From Gonium pectorale (taxonomy: Eukaryota; Chlorophyta; Chlorophyceae; Chlamydomonadales; Volvocaceae): a stretch of DNA of 24,609 bases. Both the position numbers and the translations under genes were made by a program. Position 1 is the stretch's first letter, and each line of letters begins with the position of its first letter. The notes beneath the pieces were generated by a model. It saw nothing but the letters and a program-made list of their open reading frames with translations, did no database searches and was not told the DNA's origin. Location of the stretch: assembly GCA_001584585.1 (NCBI GenBank), contig LSYV01000029.1, positions 1,154,337 to 1,178,945 of the forward strand, in the 5' to 3' direction. This document shows positions 1 to 11,211 of the stretch, in pieces.

Positions 1-3000
1 GGCGCCGACGGCGTGTGGCGGACCCCACCGGCTCCACCGCCTCCGCCTCCTGCGCCCGTCGACGGCGTGCTTCCGCCGCCGGGCCCACCGCTGGCGGCCT
101 TGCGCGGACGGATGGTTCGCGCTGTCGTCAGCATGAGCGGGGCGATGTGCGCGGGCGCGTGGAAGTCATCGGCGCCCCCCTGCCGCAGCTCCTCGCGTGC
201 TGGTTGTCCGTCGCCGCGCGGGTCCTCGCGCAGGCCAGCGCCCTCGCCTGCCGCAGCACCGCCGTCCAGCGCTCCGGCAGCGGCGGCGGCGGCGGCTGTC
301 GCTGCCGCGGCGCCGGCGGCGCCAAACGCACTGCGCTGCGCCGGGGCGCGGTTGCCGCCGCCAGGCGGGGCTGCGCCGGTCCTGTCGCTGGTACCGTCAG
401 CGCCGCCGCCGCCGGCTCCCGTGGATCGCCGTGATGCCTGCCCACCCTCACCGGCGGCGCCCGAGGGCGTTACCACCGCCGGCGCGGCCAGCAGCTGCCG
501 CTGCCGCTGCAGCTGCGGCTGTGGCTGTGGCTGCTCCCTTGACCAGCAGGGCTGCAGTAGAATGGCGCGCTCATCAGAGGAGCCGACGCATCCGTAGGGC
601 TGCGACACAGCCTGTCGCGCAGCCCCGCAGTGCCCAGCACCCGCGCGGTCGTGCTCGTGGTTGGGGGAGCGCGGGCTGCGGCCGCCGCTGCCCTCAGCAC
701 TGCCGCGCCGCCACGGCTGCTGCGGCTGCAGGCCAAAGAGCATCGGCGGCGGTGGTGGTGGCCGTGGGGGCGGCGGCGGCGGCGGGGTGCGCAGCAACGG
801 TGCCGTCGGCGACGCTGGCAGTTCGGTGCAGTAGGAGTGGGCGCCGGCATAGGGTAGCGGTGGCGGTGGCGGTGGGGGCGGCGGGGCGCATACGTGGCGG
901 GCGCCGAAGCCGACGCTTGGACCTCCGAGCGGCGGTGGTGTGGCGGCGGGGCCGAGCGGCGCCGAAGCCACAGAGTCGACGCCGGAGCCTGTTCAGGAAG
1001 GGCCGAGCACGGGTCGCACGTCAACGGCGACCAACCATGCTGCTGCATCCATACAGCACCACTGAGCGGTCTGCGAGCACCGTGAAGCGTAGCGTAATAG
1101 GGGGAACCAAGGGGTCCCTGCTTCCGGTGGGCAAAGCGTCCAGAGTTCCATGCCTGCGCGCCGTTTAGCGCCAGGATTGCGGCGAGGCTCTTGCCAGACC
1201 CGGCACTGCCGTGTCTAGCTGTGCCATGTCACCACGGTCATTGGACAGCGTTGGGCACACGGTGGGTCATCCCGGGCCTGGCACCGCGTCCCCGCGAGTG
1301 AGATGACTCCCCTGATTGCCTGCTCGCTGGCAGCGGCGGACCCGCCCCAGCGACGCAACTCGCGATGCTGGAAACAATAAGGTGTGGCTCCAAAGCTGCT
1401 TCCCACTCGCTGCGCTAGACTGCCCAGATCGCCGGCGGACCGTTACCGGTATGCCGGCCCACGGCGTTGCAAGCGAGCTCCCAACACACCAGCGTGTGTT
1501 GGTAAGCAAAACCACACCAGCGTGTGTGCAATGCCCCAGTCCTACATCCCTGCAGTATCGATTTGGCACGCTCTCGGCCTCTGTGTTTTTTATCCCCTCT
1601 CGTCGAGAGCCCTTGCCCCCCCTCGCCGCCCCCGCCGGACTCCCTCACCCGCCACCTCCATCAGCTCCACGGTGCGCAGCAGCGCCGCCACCGCGCCGTC
1701 ATCCAGGCCCTCCACCACCGCCTCCAACGCCGCCTGGTCGCCCGCCGCCGCAGCTGCCATCAGCCGGTCCAGCCAGCCGTAATCCCCGTACGGCACCAGG
1801 CCACCGCCGTAGACCGCGGCGCCGCCGTGATTGCCGCCCAGCGCGTCCAGCGCGCTGGCGTGCAGGCTGCCACCGCCGCCGCCGCCACTGTCGTGGCTCA
1901 GCGCCACCAGCTGCGCAAAGTCCAGGCCGCCGCAGTTGCCGACGGCGGAGCCGAAGACGGCGCCCATTCCCGGACCGGACTCGGCGAACGGGCTCCCTGC
2001 TCCGCTGCCGGCGGCGGCGGCGGTCGTGGCGCGCGGCGTGCCTTCCCCGCTCCCGGGCAGCGCGCTGAAGGTGAGGTCCGGGTCCTGCCGGCGGCCTCCT
2101 CCACTCCCCAGGTCGGGGACCGCGGCACGCGTCGGCATGCGCAGCGCACGGAGCCCCACGCCGCTGCCACTGCTGCCTCTGACGCTGCCGATGCCGCCGC
2201 CGGCGCCGCCGCTGGCCGCCAGCGCAAAGACGCTGCCCTGGGGCCCGGCAAAGGAGAGCTCGCGGGCGGGCTGCCGGTGCGGCTGCGGGGGCAGCGACGC
2301 AGAGGGGCCGGGTCCCCCGGGCCACACGGCGAGCTGCGGCGACGGCAGCTGCACCTCGGGGTCCAGACAGTGGTCTTGCTGCTGCTCGGGGAGGAGCCGC
2401 AGGTATTGCTGCTGCTGCTGCTGCTGTCGTTGTTGCTGGCGGTGGTGTTGCGGGAGGGAGTGCTGATCTGGACGTCCGAAGCGCCCCAATTCCCCAGCCG
2501 CGAGCTCCGCACCGCCGCCGGTGCGGCGCTGGCGGCAGTCCGGGGCGATGGGCTGCGAGGCGCCGGCAGCCCACAGCGGCTGCGGGGGCCCGAGGGCAGA
2601 GACCGCGTGCGCCGCCCCTGCGGCTGCCGCCGCTCCACCTCGTCCCCAAGCGCCTCCTGTAGTACCGGTTGGTCCGGCGGAGGTGGAGGCGGCGGATGAC
2701 TCGCTAGCAGCCCAGCCCAGCAGTCCGCCAAACCGCATCGCAACCGGTTGCTGCAGAGCCTGCTGCTGCGCCGACGCCGCCGACGCCAGCTCGTACAGCC
2801 GCGAAGTGGAGGCGGAGGCGGGCAGGCGCGGCAGCGGGTCCGCAGCAGCGGAGCGCCGGCTGCGGGCGTCCGGCAGGCACGGGTGCGGCGGCGCGAGCAG
2901 CTCGCCCGGAGCAGGCTCCCCGCGCTGCTGCAGCCTGCGTGCCGCGACAGTGCGTGGGCCTGGGACTGAGGCACCCATCGACGCCGGGGCTGCGGCGCTT

Positions 3001-3547
3001 GCAGTTGCTGTGGCGGCGGCAGCGGCGGCGGAGGAGAGCTCCAGGTTCAGGACTTCAAAGTAGGACGAGAGGTTGGCGCTGCGGCCGGCGGGTGAGCGGC
3101 GGTCCAACGCGATGCAGGACAGGTCCAGGGTCTGGAGGGTTGCAGGCGCCACCGCCGCCGGGGGCGACAGCCAGGAGGCCGCGTTGGCGGCGGAGGGCCG
3201 CGGCGCAGCAGCGTCGGGCGTCAGCGGCGCATGTGCCTCGGGGGAGCGGGGAGGGGGAGCGGGGCGCGCCGCCGACGAGGAGCCGTCGGCCGGCATTGCC
3301 CTGGGGGCGGGCGCGGCGTGTTTGTCGTTGTCGGCGCCGGCGTCAGGCCGTGCGTCAGCCCTGGCCGTCGCTAAGCGCCCCGCATTAGACTGGCCTTGGT
3401 CGCCCCCGGCGCTCGCGTCCGTACCCGTGCCTGCCGCCATCGCCGCGGCGGCGGCCGCCTGGTCGCACGCCCTCTCCAGCGCCTGCGTCGCCGCCGCCAG
3501 GGACCCCCCCCGCGACGCGGCAGCGCTCCCGGGCCGTGAGGCGCCGC

Positions 3548-3578
<31 letters not shown>

Positions 3579-4091
3579 ACCGCCCCCGGGAAGCGGCGCG
3601 GCAGAGTCGCAGCACCGCGCTCCGCTGTGAAGCATCCAAGGACAGCACCCGGGCTGCCAGCAAGCCGGCGGTAGCTGCCGGCGGTGGCGGCGCCCCCGCC
3701 GCCGTGGCTGCGGCGGTAGACGAGGGCGCGCCGCCGCCCGCTGTGCCGGGACTCGCGGCCACTAGTGAGGCTCCGGCATTCGGCTCGCTGGAATTAGGAC
3801 GCGCGTCTGAGCGCGAGCCATCTGTGCTAGACCCCCCTAGCGTGGTCCTTCCCCCGCCAGCAGTCCCACCACCGCCGCTCAGCGGCTGCTTCCCAGCAGG
3901 CGTGACCGGCCCATTCGGTCCCGACCGGGCGGCTGGGTCTGCACCGAGACCATGAGCGTCAGCGTTGAATGAGCCGGGGACGTGGTGGCCGCCACGCTCC
4001 TCCTCAGCGGGGTCCCCGGCCGTCCCCTCGGCGGCAGCATGCAGGGTACCTGCTGGGGATCCGCCGGGGACCGCTATGCCCGGAAGGTCAC
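1..4091 (-). CDS. Large low-complexity protein of unknown function (3' end beyond window)
   Basis: I do not recognise the family. Two exons are read on the minus strand: 4091-1649 and 988-1. The internal junction is phase 1 on both sides (donor GTGAGG at 1648, acceptor CAG at 991-989), giving a 660-bp intron. The 4091 end follows a CCCCCAG acceptor, so at least one upstream exon is expected; a weak candidate lies at about 4466-4690. No stop occurs from 988 to 1, so the gene runs off the window. The product is more than 1100 residues, rich in Ala, Gly, Pro and Ser, with a Gln tract near 2400-2450. A few ordinary-looking segments stand out: SYFEVLNLELSS, DYGWLDRLMAAAAAGDQAAL and HIAPLMLTTARTIRPRK. 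The frame at 4091-3600 differs by one from that below about 3590 (see findings). If the upstream part is not used, translation could begin at the ATG at 3635. Coding status is likely; function is unknown. Confidence 0.6.
989..1648 (-). other. Probable intron of the low-complexity gene
   Basis: Between the two exons the sequence is less GC-rich, lacks the Ala/Gly codon bias of its flanks, and has stops in the coding frame just before the acceptor. Donor and acceptor phases agree if the whole stretch is removed. I saw no further exon inside it. Confidence 0.5.
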
Positions 4092-4101
4092 CTGGGGGCA
4101 C

Positions 4102-5475
4102 ATGGGGGTGGGGTAGATGGGTAAAGGGGAAGACAGATGTGAGTGCGTTGGGCCAGGTGGCTGCTGCGACGGGTAGGTGCGGGGAAACGGGACGAGGGTA
4201 GACCTTTCAGTCCCGGAGGTGCGGCGGTCACGCGCGACCCGTGGGTCATCCGGAGAGCTACTGGATTGTCATGCACCATTCTATAGTCGCGCACGGCGCA
4301 GCTGCTGAGTGCGAACCTGAAGTCCGAGGCCGGGTCAACAAGCTGGCCGCGCTAGCCTACGCTTAGGGCACATCCACTGGCCCGAACGCACCGGTTTTGT
4401 TGTGCTTGCCAGCTTCGGGCATGCGCTTTGACGCTCGAGGGACCCCGGCACTCGCGGCCTGCGTCACATCGGCGCCTGCCGCCCGCTCGCCGTGTCGGCC
4501 GGGCAGCGACACAGCCGCATCTGGCACCCAGTCATGCTCCGCGCAGCGTGCGTAAGCAGGTTGTGAGTGCGACATCATTTCAGCCTGCGAAGCCACTCGT
4601 GCTGTGCACAAGCAGCGCTTAGCATTGTCCACGTGTGGCTTCTCCGTGGCTCTATTCCGAGTAGTTGACTTTGCATCAGTGAGAGCCGGCATGCAGGATG
4701 TGCCTAGGGGGATGAGGTCCCCTGCGCCGTCCAAGGAAGGACGACACTGCACATTGTTCGGTGCCCCTGTCAAACCAACCAACACTATTTGCAATTTTCA
4801 ATCTTGCAGCATTTCATTTCTTGCAGTTGTGTGCATGTCTGATCACGAATCAGTTGGCATGTAGCAGCAACCCAAATACCAACCGAGCTCCCGGCCCTGG
4901 CAGGTCGGGCACGAAGCATTTTCAAGGGATTCGAGGGATTTCCCCAGGCAGCACCCATGCACCCCTATTGCCAGCCGTTCACCAGGAGCCTGTGGTCAGA
5001 GATCGTGATTGCTGTGCAGCGCCCCATGGGTCGAAGGTCAATCCAAATGCGGGGCTCAATCCTTTTGTACATTCGGTGTAAACAAGCCGGAATTCATTCG
5101 AGGGAATTCATTGTGTGAGGGAGAGGAAGGCCGCTGGGAGGCCGACCAGCTTATGCTGACCGCTCCTGTGACGGGGCCACAAGCACTGCAACTGGCCTCT
5201 GTAGAGCTAGATACCTGCTTTGTGCGTTCGTCTTGGGACGGGTGGATTGTTGCGTTGTTGGAACAGCGACTCTCACCGTCCGAAACAATGTCCCTGGCAA
5301 ATTTGCACAAGATGTATCTGTATGCAACATAGTGCTGCAATGAAGCAGGCAAGGCAAGACCGTTAGGGCGCGGGGCTTGGTATGCTTGCCGTGCGAGCCT
5401 CTTTACCCACAAAGTCGTCGCCTGCACACACTCTTGACGAGTCACTGAGCGCTTTCTAGAACACTAGCAGCAAAG
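4102..5475. other. Intergenic region upstream of thioredoxin m
   Basis: No recognisable gene. An open frame on the minus strand at about 4363-4690 contains ATG codons and a GT in the right phase near 4466. It could be the missing 5' exon of the low-complexity gene, but its composition is not convincing. GC content drops between about 4600 and 5450, as expected for a promoter and 5' untranslated region of the divergent thioredoxin gene. I found no clear TATA box. Confidence 0.35.
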
Positions 5476-5901
5476 ATGGCCCTCCTTGCTCGTCGCGTCT
5501 CTGCTCCGTCGGCCCGCACCTCGGCCCGGACCTCGCCGGCCTTCACTCGCGTTGCGCCTCGCCGCAGCGTTGTTGTCCGCGCTGAGGCTGGTGCCGTCAA
5601 CGACGATACCTTCAAGAGCGTGGTGCTGGAGAGCAACCTCCCCGTGCTGGTGGACTTCTGGGCGCCGTGGTGCGGTCCCTGCCGCATTATCGCCCCTATT
5701 GTGGACGAAATTGCCAATGAGTACAATGGCAAGATCAAGTGCGTCAAGCTGAACACGGATGAGAGCCCCAACGTGGCGTCGGAGTTCGGCATTCGGTCCA
5801 TCCCGACCATCATGGTCTTCAAGAACGGCAAGAAGTGCGAGACCATCATCGGCGCTGTTCCCAAGTCGACGATCATGCAGACTGTCTCGAAGTACTTCTG
5901 A
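5476..5901 (+). CDS. TRXM: Thioredoxin m, chloroplast precursor
   Basis: A complete 141-residue thioredoxin. Residues 1 to about 35 form a typical algal chloroplast transit peptide: MALLARR start, rich in Arg, Ser and Ala, no acidic residues, ending VVVRA. The thioredoxin fold follows, with FWAPWCGPC and active-site Cys66 and Cys69, the KLNTDESP strand-loop, and the cis-proline at 110 in RSIPT. The ending GAVPKSTI is typical of m-type thioredoxins. In this family ferredoxin-thioredoxin reductase reduces the disulfide in the stroma, and the reduced protein then activates Calvin-cycle and other plastid enzymes. The start is the first ATG in frame, in the context AAAGATGG. The reading frame is uninterrupted, which is unusual beside multi-exon neighbours. 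It is closely similar to the Chlamydomonas thioredoxin m known to me; the identification is firm. Confidence 0.96.
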   Translation: MALLARRVSAPSARTSARTSPAFTRVAPRRSVVVRAEAGAVNDDTFKSVVLESNLPVLVDFWAPWCGPCRIIAPIVDEIANEYNGKIKCVKLNTDESPNVASEFGIRSIPTIMVFKNGKKCETIIGAVPKSTIMQTVSKYF

Positions 5902-6214
5902 AGAGTTGGGTGAAGAGAATAGTTGGGCTTGAGTGTTGGGAGATAGGAGCGCGATTAGCTGCAGCGACCGCTGCAGTTGAGGAGGGGGACGCACGCTGCT
6001 TGCGCGGCGTTTTTGGCGCGATAGAGTAATAAAACGGGCTACACACACGGACCCATTTCTGATGGCACGCTGAGTGGGTTGCTCTGCGATTTTTTGCGGA
6101 CCTGGACTGCTCTCGTAATACTCCGATGGGCCAATCAGCCCGGGGGTTGCATAGGTTCCGGGGAGGGTCAAGAACTCAACCTGCATGGACCGCCCCTCCC
6201 CTCGTAGTAGGGAA

Positions 6215-6219
6215 TGTAA
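6215..6219 (+). terminator. Poly(A) signal TGTAA of thioredoxin m
   Basis: TGTAA is the usual poly(A) signal of Chlamydomonas and its relatives. This copy lies 314 bases after the thioredoxin stop codon, giving an ordinary 3' untranslated region of about 330 bases. It is the first TGTAA on the plus strand after the gene. Confidence 0.6.
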
Positions 6220-8540
6220 CGCACATTGATTCCACCCCCGGAGCCTTCTCGGCTGCTCGTATGTGTCTCCTCAGTACTCTTGGGTTCTTTTGCACGTGTG
6301 CGGGGTTTGGGACGCGTCGGTTTGGCCGCCGTACCGATGTGACATACCTGGTGCGTGTGGGATCCTTGTAGCGTATCGTCGGTCCTTAGCATGCCTCTAC
6401 GTTGAGCGGGTGCGGTCCTTGCTGATAATACGGCGTGTCGCACGGATGGCAGATGGGCTGTGGTTCCCCGCCCGATAGCGGGTGGACTGCGGCCACTTTT
6501 CGCATCAGGATAGAACGCACTGTTACTGGATCGGTGATTGCGGCAGCTATGGGCGGATTGCTTCCACCGTTCCAGGATCTGGCCAGGATTGGGTGCAGAT
6601 TAGAGCGTAGACAACAGGAGCGTCTGACGAGCACGTGGTTCGGTGCCAGGCCAGGAATAGGCGCGGGAGGGCAGCAAGTACAACCCTGCTCGCAGCACAC
6701 CAAACGCGGTAGGGAGGAGGATATTGACTCCGTGCGGCCGATAGGGGACGGTCGTTCTCGGGGAGCAAGCAGGTGGTTCGCCATGCCCGCGGCCCACCCT
6801 CAACGACGCACCCTGCATACCCGAGCCAAGCCAGTTTGCACACCTCCCCATGCTCCCGCCCAGCAACCCATACCGCATCGACTCATGCGGTTCGGCACCC
6901 CGCACTTCGCACCAGCGTTGCGGCCACTCCGCCGCTGCCAGCACGTAGCACCTTCCCGACGCAAGCAGCCCGCGCCGAGCAGGGCTGGCAGTCGGGCTGC
7001 GTAGGTGTTCAATCAGTAATTTAAGGAGCTGAAATCCCATGGCAAAGGTTACAGGTAGGGGAGGCGAGGAAGTGCGAAGAATGGAAGGCTGCACTGGGGG
7101 AGGAAGCCATGGGAATAATGGGAGGTGAGCACAATGGGAGGGTGAAAACACGGCCCTCCCTGTTCAGAAGGCCGCCGAAACCCTGCCCTAGCCCCAGCAC
7201 AACACGGCAGCAAACCACGCACGCGCAGGGGCTAGGGGCCAGGGGGGGGGGTGCACCTTATCGCCGTCCATCCGGCGCGTGGAGTGCCCGACCACGCACT
7301 GTCACGCCGTCAGGGCCCTTGCTAGTACGATACCGGAACAGACCCGTGCACAGCGCGTCCCCGCTCCCCGCCAGCGTCCACGACAAGCCCACAGCCAAGA
7401 AAAAACGGGCAGCAGTGGCGTCACGGCCTCGAATGCCCGCCCGCCAAGCAAAGGGGCCACGCAGCGGTCGACACCGGTACTACCGTAATGGCACCCAAGG
7501 GCAGGTACGGCCCAGATGGCCGGTGAGCACCGCGCGTCAACCTCTCGAGTGCGGCAGCGCTGCGGACAAGGATCGCTGGCCTCAGGCGCAGCGAGAGACA
7601 CAGAACGGAGAACGCAAGGAAAGGAGGGGCCGCCGGCCCGCCCGCCCGCGCCGTGCCTTGGCCGGACAGCGCCCGCCAGCCACCCTAGGGGATGTGGCAC
7701 CACCTGCCAGCTGGGTCCTGCAGTGCCGCCGCCACCGCACCAACGCCCGCCTCCGCCCACGACTCAGCTCCCGGCGTCCCAAGCGCCTCGCGGGGCGCCG
7801 AACCGGACGGCTCCGTCCACCCCCTTCCGCCCCCGCTGGTTGCCGGACCCTATAGCCGAGCAGAGGTAAGCGGGTCCCAAGGCGCCCGCAAGCTACCTCC
7901 TAACGGCGTCCGACCGCATCCGAGGTGCGCGCTCGCCAGGCTGCGCGCCCACGCCTCCTTGCCGCACGAGCCCAAAAGGAGCAGGCGACGCCCGTCACTA
8001 GTAGCCGCTGCCGTCGCTCTCCTCGTCGCTGCGCTGCCGGCAGATGGGCAGCCTGTTGGGTTGGGCGGGGGATGGGAGCAGGACGGGGCTGCTGACGATT
8101 GCGACAGGTCACGGGCCGGCGGGCAGGTTGCGTGGATGCTCGCGGGAGAGAGACTCGCAATCGTAAACCCGGAGGCCCTGACAAGACCCCAGGCGGCCAA
8201 ACGCCAAACGCCGGCACGCCTGGGCATAGCGCACCGCCGAATGGTGCCTTGCTGAACTGGAGGGCGCAGACCGTTGTATGCCTGGTTGTTGTACGCGCCT
8301 GCAACCGCACGACCACACACCCGCAGTGGTGCGGGCAGGCCGATCCCGCCGTCGACCGCCTCCCCACTGCCTGGCCACCGCCATCCCACAAACCATCCTT
8401 CCAACCACCTCAGCTTCCGACGCTGCCTACCCTTCCCTCCCCCGGTTCTCCGTCTGCCCCTGCCTTGTATGAAGCGCGGTCGTTTCCCCCCGCGCCCTCC
8501 TCCGTTGCAACTATTCCTTATCTCCATGTACTGCCTACGG

Positions 8541-8630
8541 CCCCGTCCCCGTCTCCCCCTCTACCCCGTCCTCCCCTCTACCCCGTCTTCCCCTCTACCC
8601 CGTCCCCCTTCCACCCCATCCCCCCCCCTC
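8541..8630. repeat. C-rich minisatellite, unit about 17 bp
   Basis: Three near-identical copies of a 17-18 base unit built on CCCCTCTACCCCGTC lie at about 8555-8607, flanked by degenerate copies on both sides. It is outside any coding region I can support. Confidence 0.7.
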
Positions 8631-8920
8631 AGCCCCCCAGCAATCTTGTCCCTCATTACCGACCTATGATATCCTCCCGGGTCAAAGCAATCCGCCGGCA
8701 TCTGAGGCCCCCCACCCGTTCCCCCTGGACGCAGCGATGGCACCATAGTCATCCCGCGGCTTGCCCACAGACCGTGCACAAACCCCACTTCCCCATCTTC
8801 AACGACTGCAGGACGCCCTAGGAGCTCCCCTGGGGCCCGATGCTGGGGGGGGGTACTTACTTCCCTCCCCTCCCTCTCCACGCCTCCCTCCAATTCCCAA
8901 CCCGCCCACCTGCACCTGCG

Positions 8921-8953
8921 TTCCCCTCCCCTTCCCTTCCCCTTCCCCTTCCT
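8921..8953. repeat. CCCCTT polypyrimidine tract
   Basis: An uninterrupted run of C and T built from CCCTTC-like hexamers, seen as a purine tract on the minus strand. It lies just downstream of the minus-strand glycine-rich gene. Confidence 0.6.
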
Positions 8954-9050
8954 GGCTTCTTCAGCATTGCCTTCCCTCGGTCTGCTCCCCCCAGCTCCTC
9001 TCGCCTCTGTCTCCACACATTGACTCAGGACAGGTACGCTGCCGCGACGT

Positions 9051-10680
9051 TCAGTTGTAGCTGACGATACGGTTTCACAGGCTGACAACCACTACACCAA
9101 GACCGCCACTAGGACAGTCGTCTGCAACTCGGTGTCAGCAACGCGAACCGTTTCCCTTCTTTTCTGCCCCCACCCCACCTCCCCCACCTGCGGTTGAGGG
9201 AGCAGACAGCCTTGCGAAGCTCCCGGTTCTCCGCCCGCAGCCTCGCTATTCGCCGCTCGTGCCGCAGCAGCGCCCGGAACTCCTCCGCGCTCGGCTCGGG
9301 CCTCTCTGCCGGCCCGCGCCGGCCTCCCCGCCGAGAGCCCGGCGCCTCCGGCGCGCCGTCGTCCTCCCCCCGCTCCCCCGCCGCGTCTGCGGGGGCCTGG
9401 GCGCCGGCTGGCGTGGGCGCCTCTCGCGAGACGCCCGCTTCCCACACCGCGCCGTTCCGGTGTCCCTCCGACGGCTGCTGCTGCTGTTGCTCCTGTCCCC
9501 CGTGCTGCGAAACCCCTTGTAGTGACACAGGAGCAGGTGGGTGCGGGAGGAAGCTGGTCACGGGTAGTTGCCCGGGCACGCCCGTCGGGCGGTTGTTCGT
9601 TGTTGGTTGGAATGCGCTGGGAAGCTGAATCCCCGCCTCTTGCAGCTTGCTCTGCACCTGCTGCGTCAGACCTCCTGTGGTGGGGGGAGGGAAATGGGAG
9701 CAAGGGGGCCGGGACTCGGGGGCAGGACCCGTGCACGGGGGCCGGGGGGGGGGGCGGGGGGGGGGCGGGGCGGCCCCCGCCCTGAAGCCCCCACTGCTCC
9801 CTTCCTAAGAGTGCACGGAGACCCCGTGTAAAATAATGGACAGCTGCAAAGAAACGGGGAGCCCGCCCGTATGAGACGGATGCCGCGCACGGCTGCGGAC
9901 ACTGAGTGCACAAAGAGCCCATGTAACTGTCCGTCTATCACGCTACCCTTCACGCTATCCTTCGCGTTATCTTTCCTGCTATCCTGCTATGCTTCGATTT
10001 GCATGCTGTCCCACCGCTCACGGCTGGGGACACAGGGCCCCGGGTGTAGCCCAGGCCCCGACCCCTACTGGGCTGCGCCTTACCAGCTGTCCGCTCCACC
10101 AGGCGCAGCACCTGCTCGGCCGCAGAGGGCTTGATGAAGAGTCCGGCGCCGTAGCCGTACCCCAGACCCACACCGCAGCCCACGCCCGCGTCAAGGCCGC
10201 GCACGCCCAGCCGCTGCACGGCGCCGCGCACCTGGCTGCCCACATCGCCCAGCTGGCCGCTGAGTTGGCCCAGGCCGCTGCTCACGCCCGACGCCGCCTG
10301 CCCCAGAGCCGGCACGGCACCTGGCGTATGTAGGTGTTGAGTTTGCAGGTGTAGGGGGGTACGCGGTGGGCGTGGGGTCCGAGGGGTTGGGAGGGGCAAC
10401 CGATCGGGCTATCCGTGGCCTCCAGCGTGGGCGAGCTGCCGAGCCCTAATGGAGCCGTACCTAGGTTTAACGGCTTGCCGAAACCGATGCCCACTCCGCA
10501 GCCCACGCCGAGCCCTGCGCCGCGCCATTCAGCCGTCGCATCGGCACGGCTCCTGCCCACGAAGGATAGTGGTACCCTGCGCTAGCCACCTGTTCCAAAA
10601 GAGCCGACACGAAAGCTGAATGGCCATGTGTCGCCAACGTCGCTTAGGCTTGTGCCTGTGGTTGAAGACTCGCCCGTCAT
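9051..10680 (-). CDS. Conserved glycine-rich GCGVG-block protein with C-terminal coiled coil
   Basis: Five minus-strand exons: 10680-10590, 10514-10461, 10320-10084, 9674-9188 and 9060-9051. The first three junctions are phase 1 and the last is phase 2; together they give 292 residues. The start ATG opens MTGESST and leads to WPFSFRVGSFGTG. Two glycine blocks follow: residues 32-48, with GCGVGIGFGKPLNLG, and 93-109, with AGVGCGVGLGYGYGAGL then FIKP. Between them is an amphipathic segment with many Gly, Gln and Ser. Residues 140-255 are Pro/Gln-rich, and 257-288 are a charged coiled coil with RLRAENREL. I recall plant proteins of unknown function with the same order (FRVG, GCGVGVG, PLNLG, AGIGCGVGFG), some labelled cadmium-induced AS8-like; this assignment is from memory. 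The Gly blocks could be short membrane-inserting segments. The first four exons are well supported; the last, encoding only SYN and the stop, is tentative. Confidence 0.72.
9737..9772 (+). repeat. Poly-G run in an intron of the glycine-rich gene
   Basis: Four or more runs of at least four G, separated by one or two other bases, lie in the intron before exon 4. In the transcript, which is minus strand, this is a C-rich tract about 60 bases upstream of the acceptor. Confidence 0.7.
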
Positions 10681-11134
10681 CTCGGGCTTTTCAGCGCTCG
10701 TTCCTGCACGCTGACACGATCTACTGTGGAGTAAAGGAGCAAAAACGCACTTTCGCCTACGAAATCCCTTGGGTGGCAGACAGTTATGGGTCAGTACAGA
10801 GTACACCGGTACGGCGCACACACACACACGTCCTCATGGACCGGTCTTGGCCCGAAAGATCCCAGTGCAAAACGGCAACGCGAAGGTCTGGAATTGCCTC
10901 AGTTTGGCTGCTTTGCACATCGTGCCAAAGGCGCGGCGCGCTCGTACATGACCTCTTCACGTACCGGTTCTCTACTTTGGCTATTGACCTATGCTGGCCG
11001 CCTTTCGCCTCCTTCCTCACAGTACTGTGCTTCTTGCGACCACATCTGAACAAGTTCTACCTGATAATCCGCTGGGCTGGAGAGTGCGTACAATGCAACT
11101 ACTGTCGACGACGCGACCCGTTGGTTCCTTCCCG
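10681..11134. other. Spacer between RPL5 and the glycine-rich gene
   Basis: These two minus-strand genes lie head to tail. The spacer should hold the RPL5 cleavage site near 11120 and the promoter and 5' untranslated region of the glycine-rich gene. No TATA box or other gene is evident. Confidence 0.4.
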
Positions 11135-11139
11135 TTACA
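11135..11139 (-). terminator. Poly(A) signal TGTAA of RPL5
   Basis: TGTAA on the minus strand, 73 bases after the RPL5 stop codon. This gives the short 3' untranslated region common in ribosomal protein genes. Confidence 0.7.
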
Positions 11140-11211
11140 AGAGCACAAGACCCGAGCCCGGGGGGAAAGCAGCCAAAGCCAGCCAATGCACCGCCACTCG
11201 CAGCCAAGCAT

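Larger units (their letters stand above)
6240..9050. other. Gene-poor stretch with no recognisable coding region
   Basis: Several open frames of 100-250 codons exist on both strands, but they overlap each other, many need non-ATG starts, and their translations are Arg/Pro-rich without recognisable motifs. The minus-strand part may hold the long 3' untranslated region of the glycine-rich gene: the nearest TGTAA on that strand is at 7053-7049, 2 kb past my stop codon. It also holds pyrimidine-rich repeats at 8541-8630 and 8921-8953. Confidence 0.4.

Noticed and set aside
197..1168. 323-codon plus-strand open frame
   Set aside because: Its product is an Arg-rich shadow of GC-rich codons. The minus-strand frame from 988 to 1 has the expected Ala/Gly/Pro composition and a phase-matched acceptor.
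1524..2699. 391-codon plus-strand open frame
   Set aside because: Antisense to the well-behaved minus-strand exon, and no recognisable motif.
5464..6186. 240-codon minus-strand frame opposite thioredoxin m
   Set aside because: It is the antisense shadow of a strongly conserved gene and has no features of its own.
7109..7855. 248-codon plus-strand open frame in the gene-poor stretch
   Set aside because: Arg/Pro-rich, overlapped by equally long frames on the other strand, and no splice or domain evidence.
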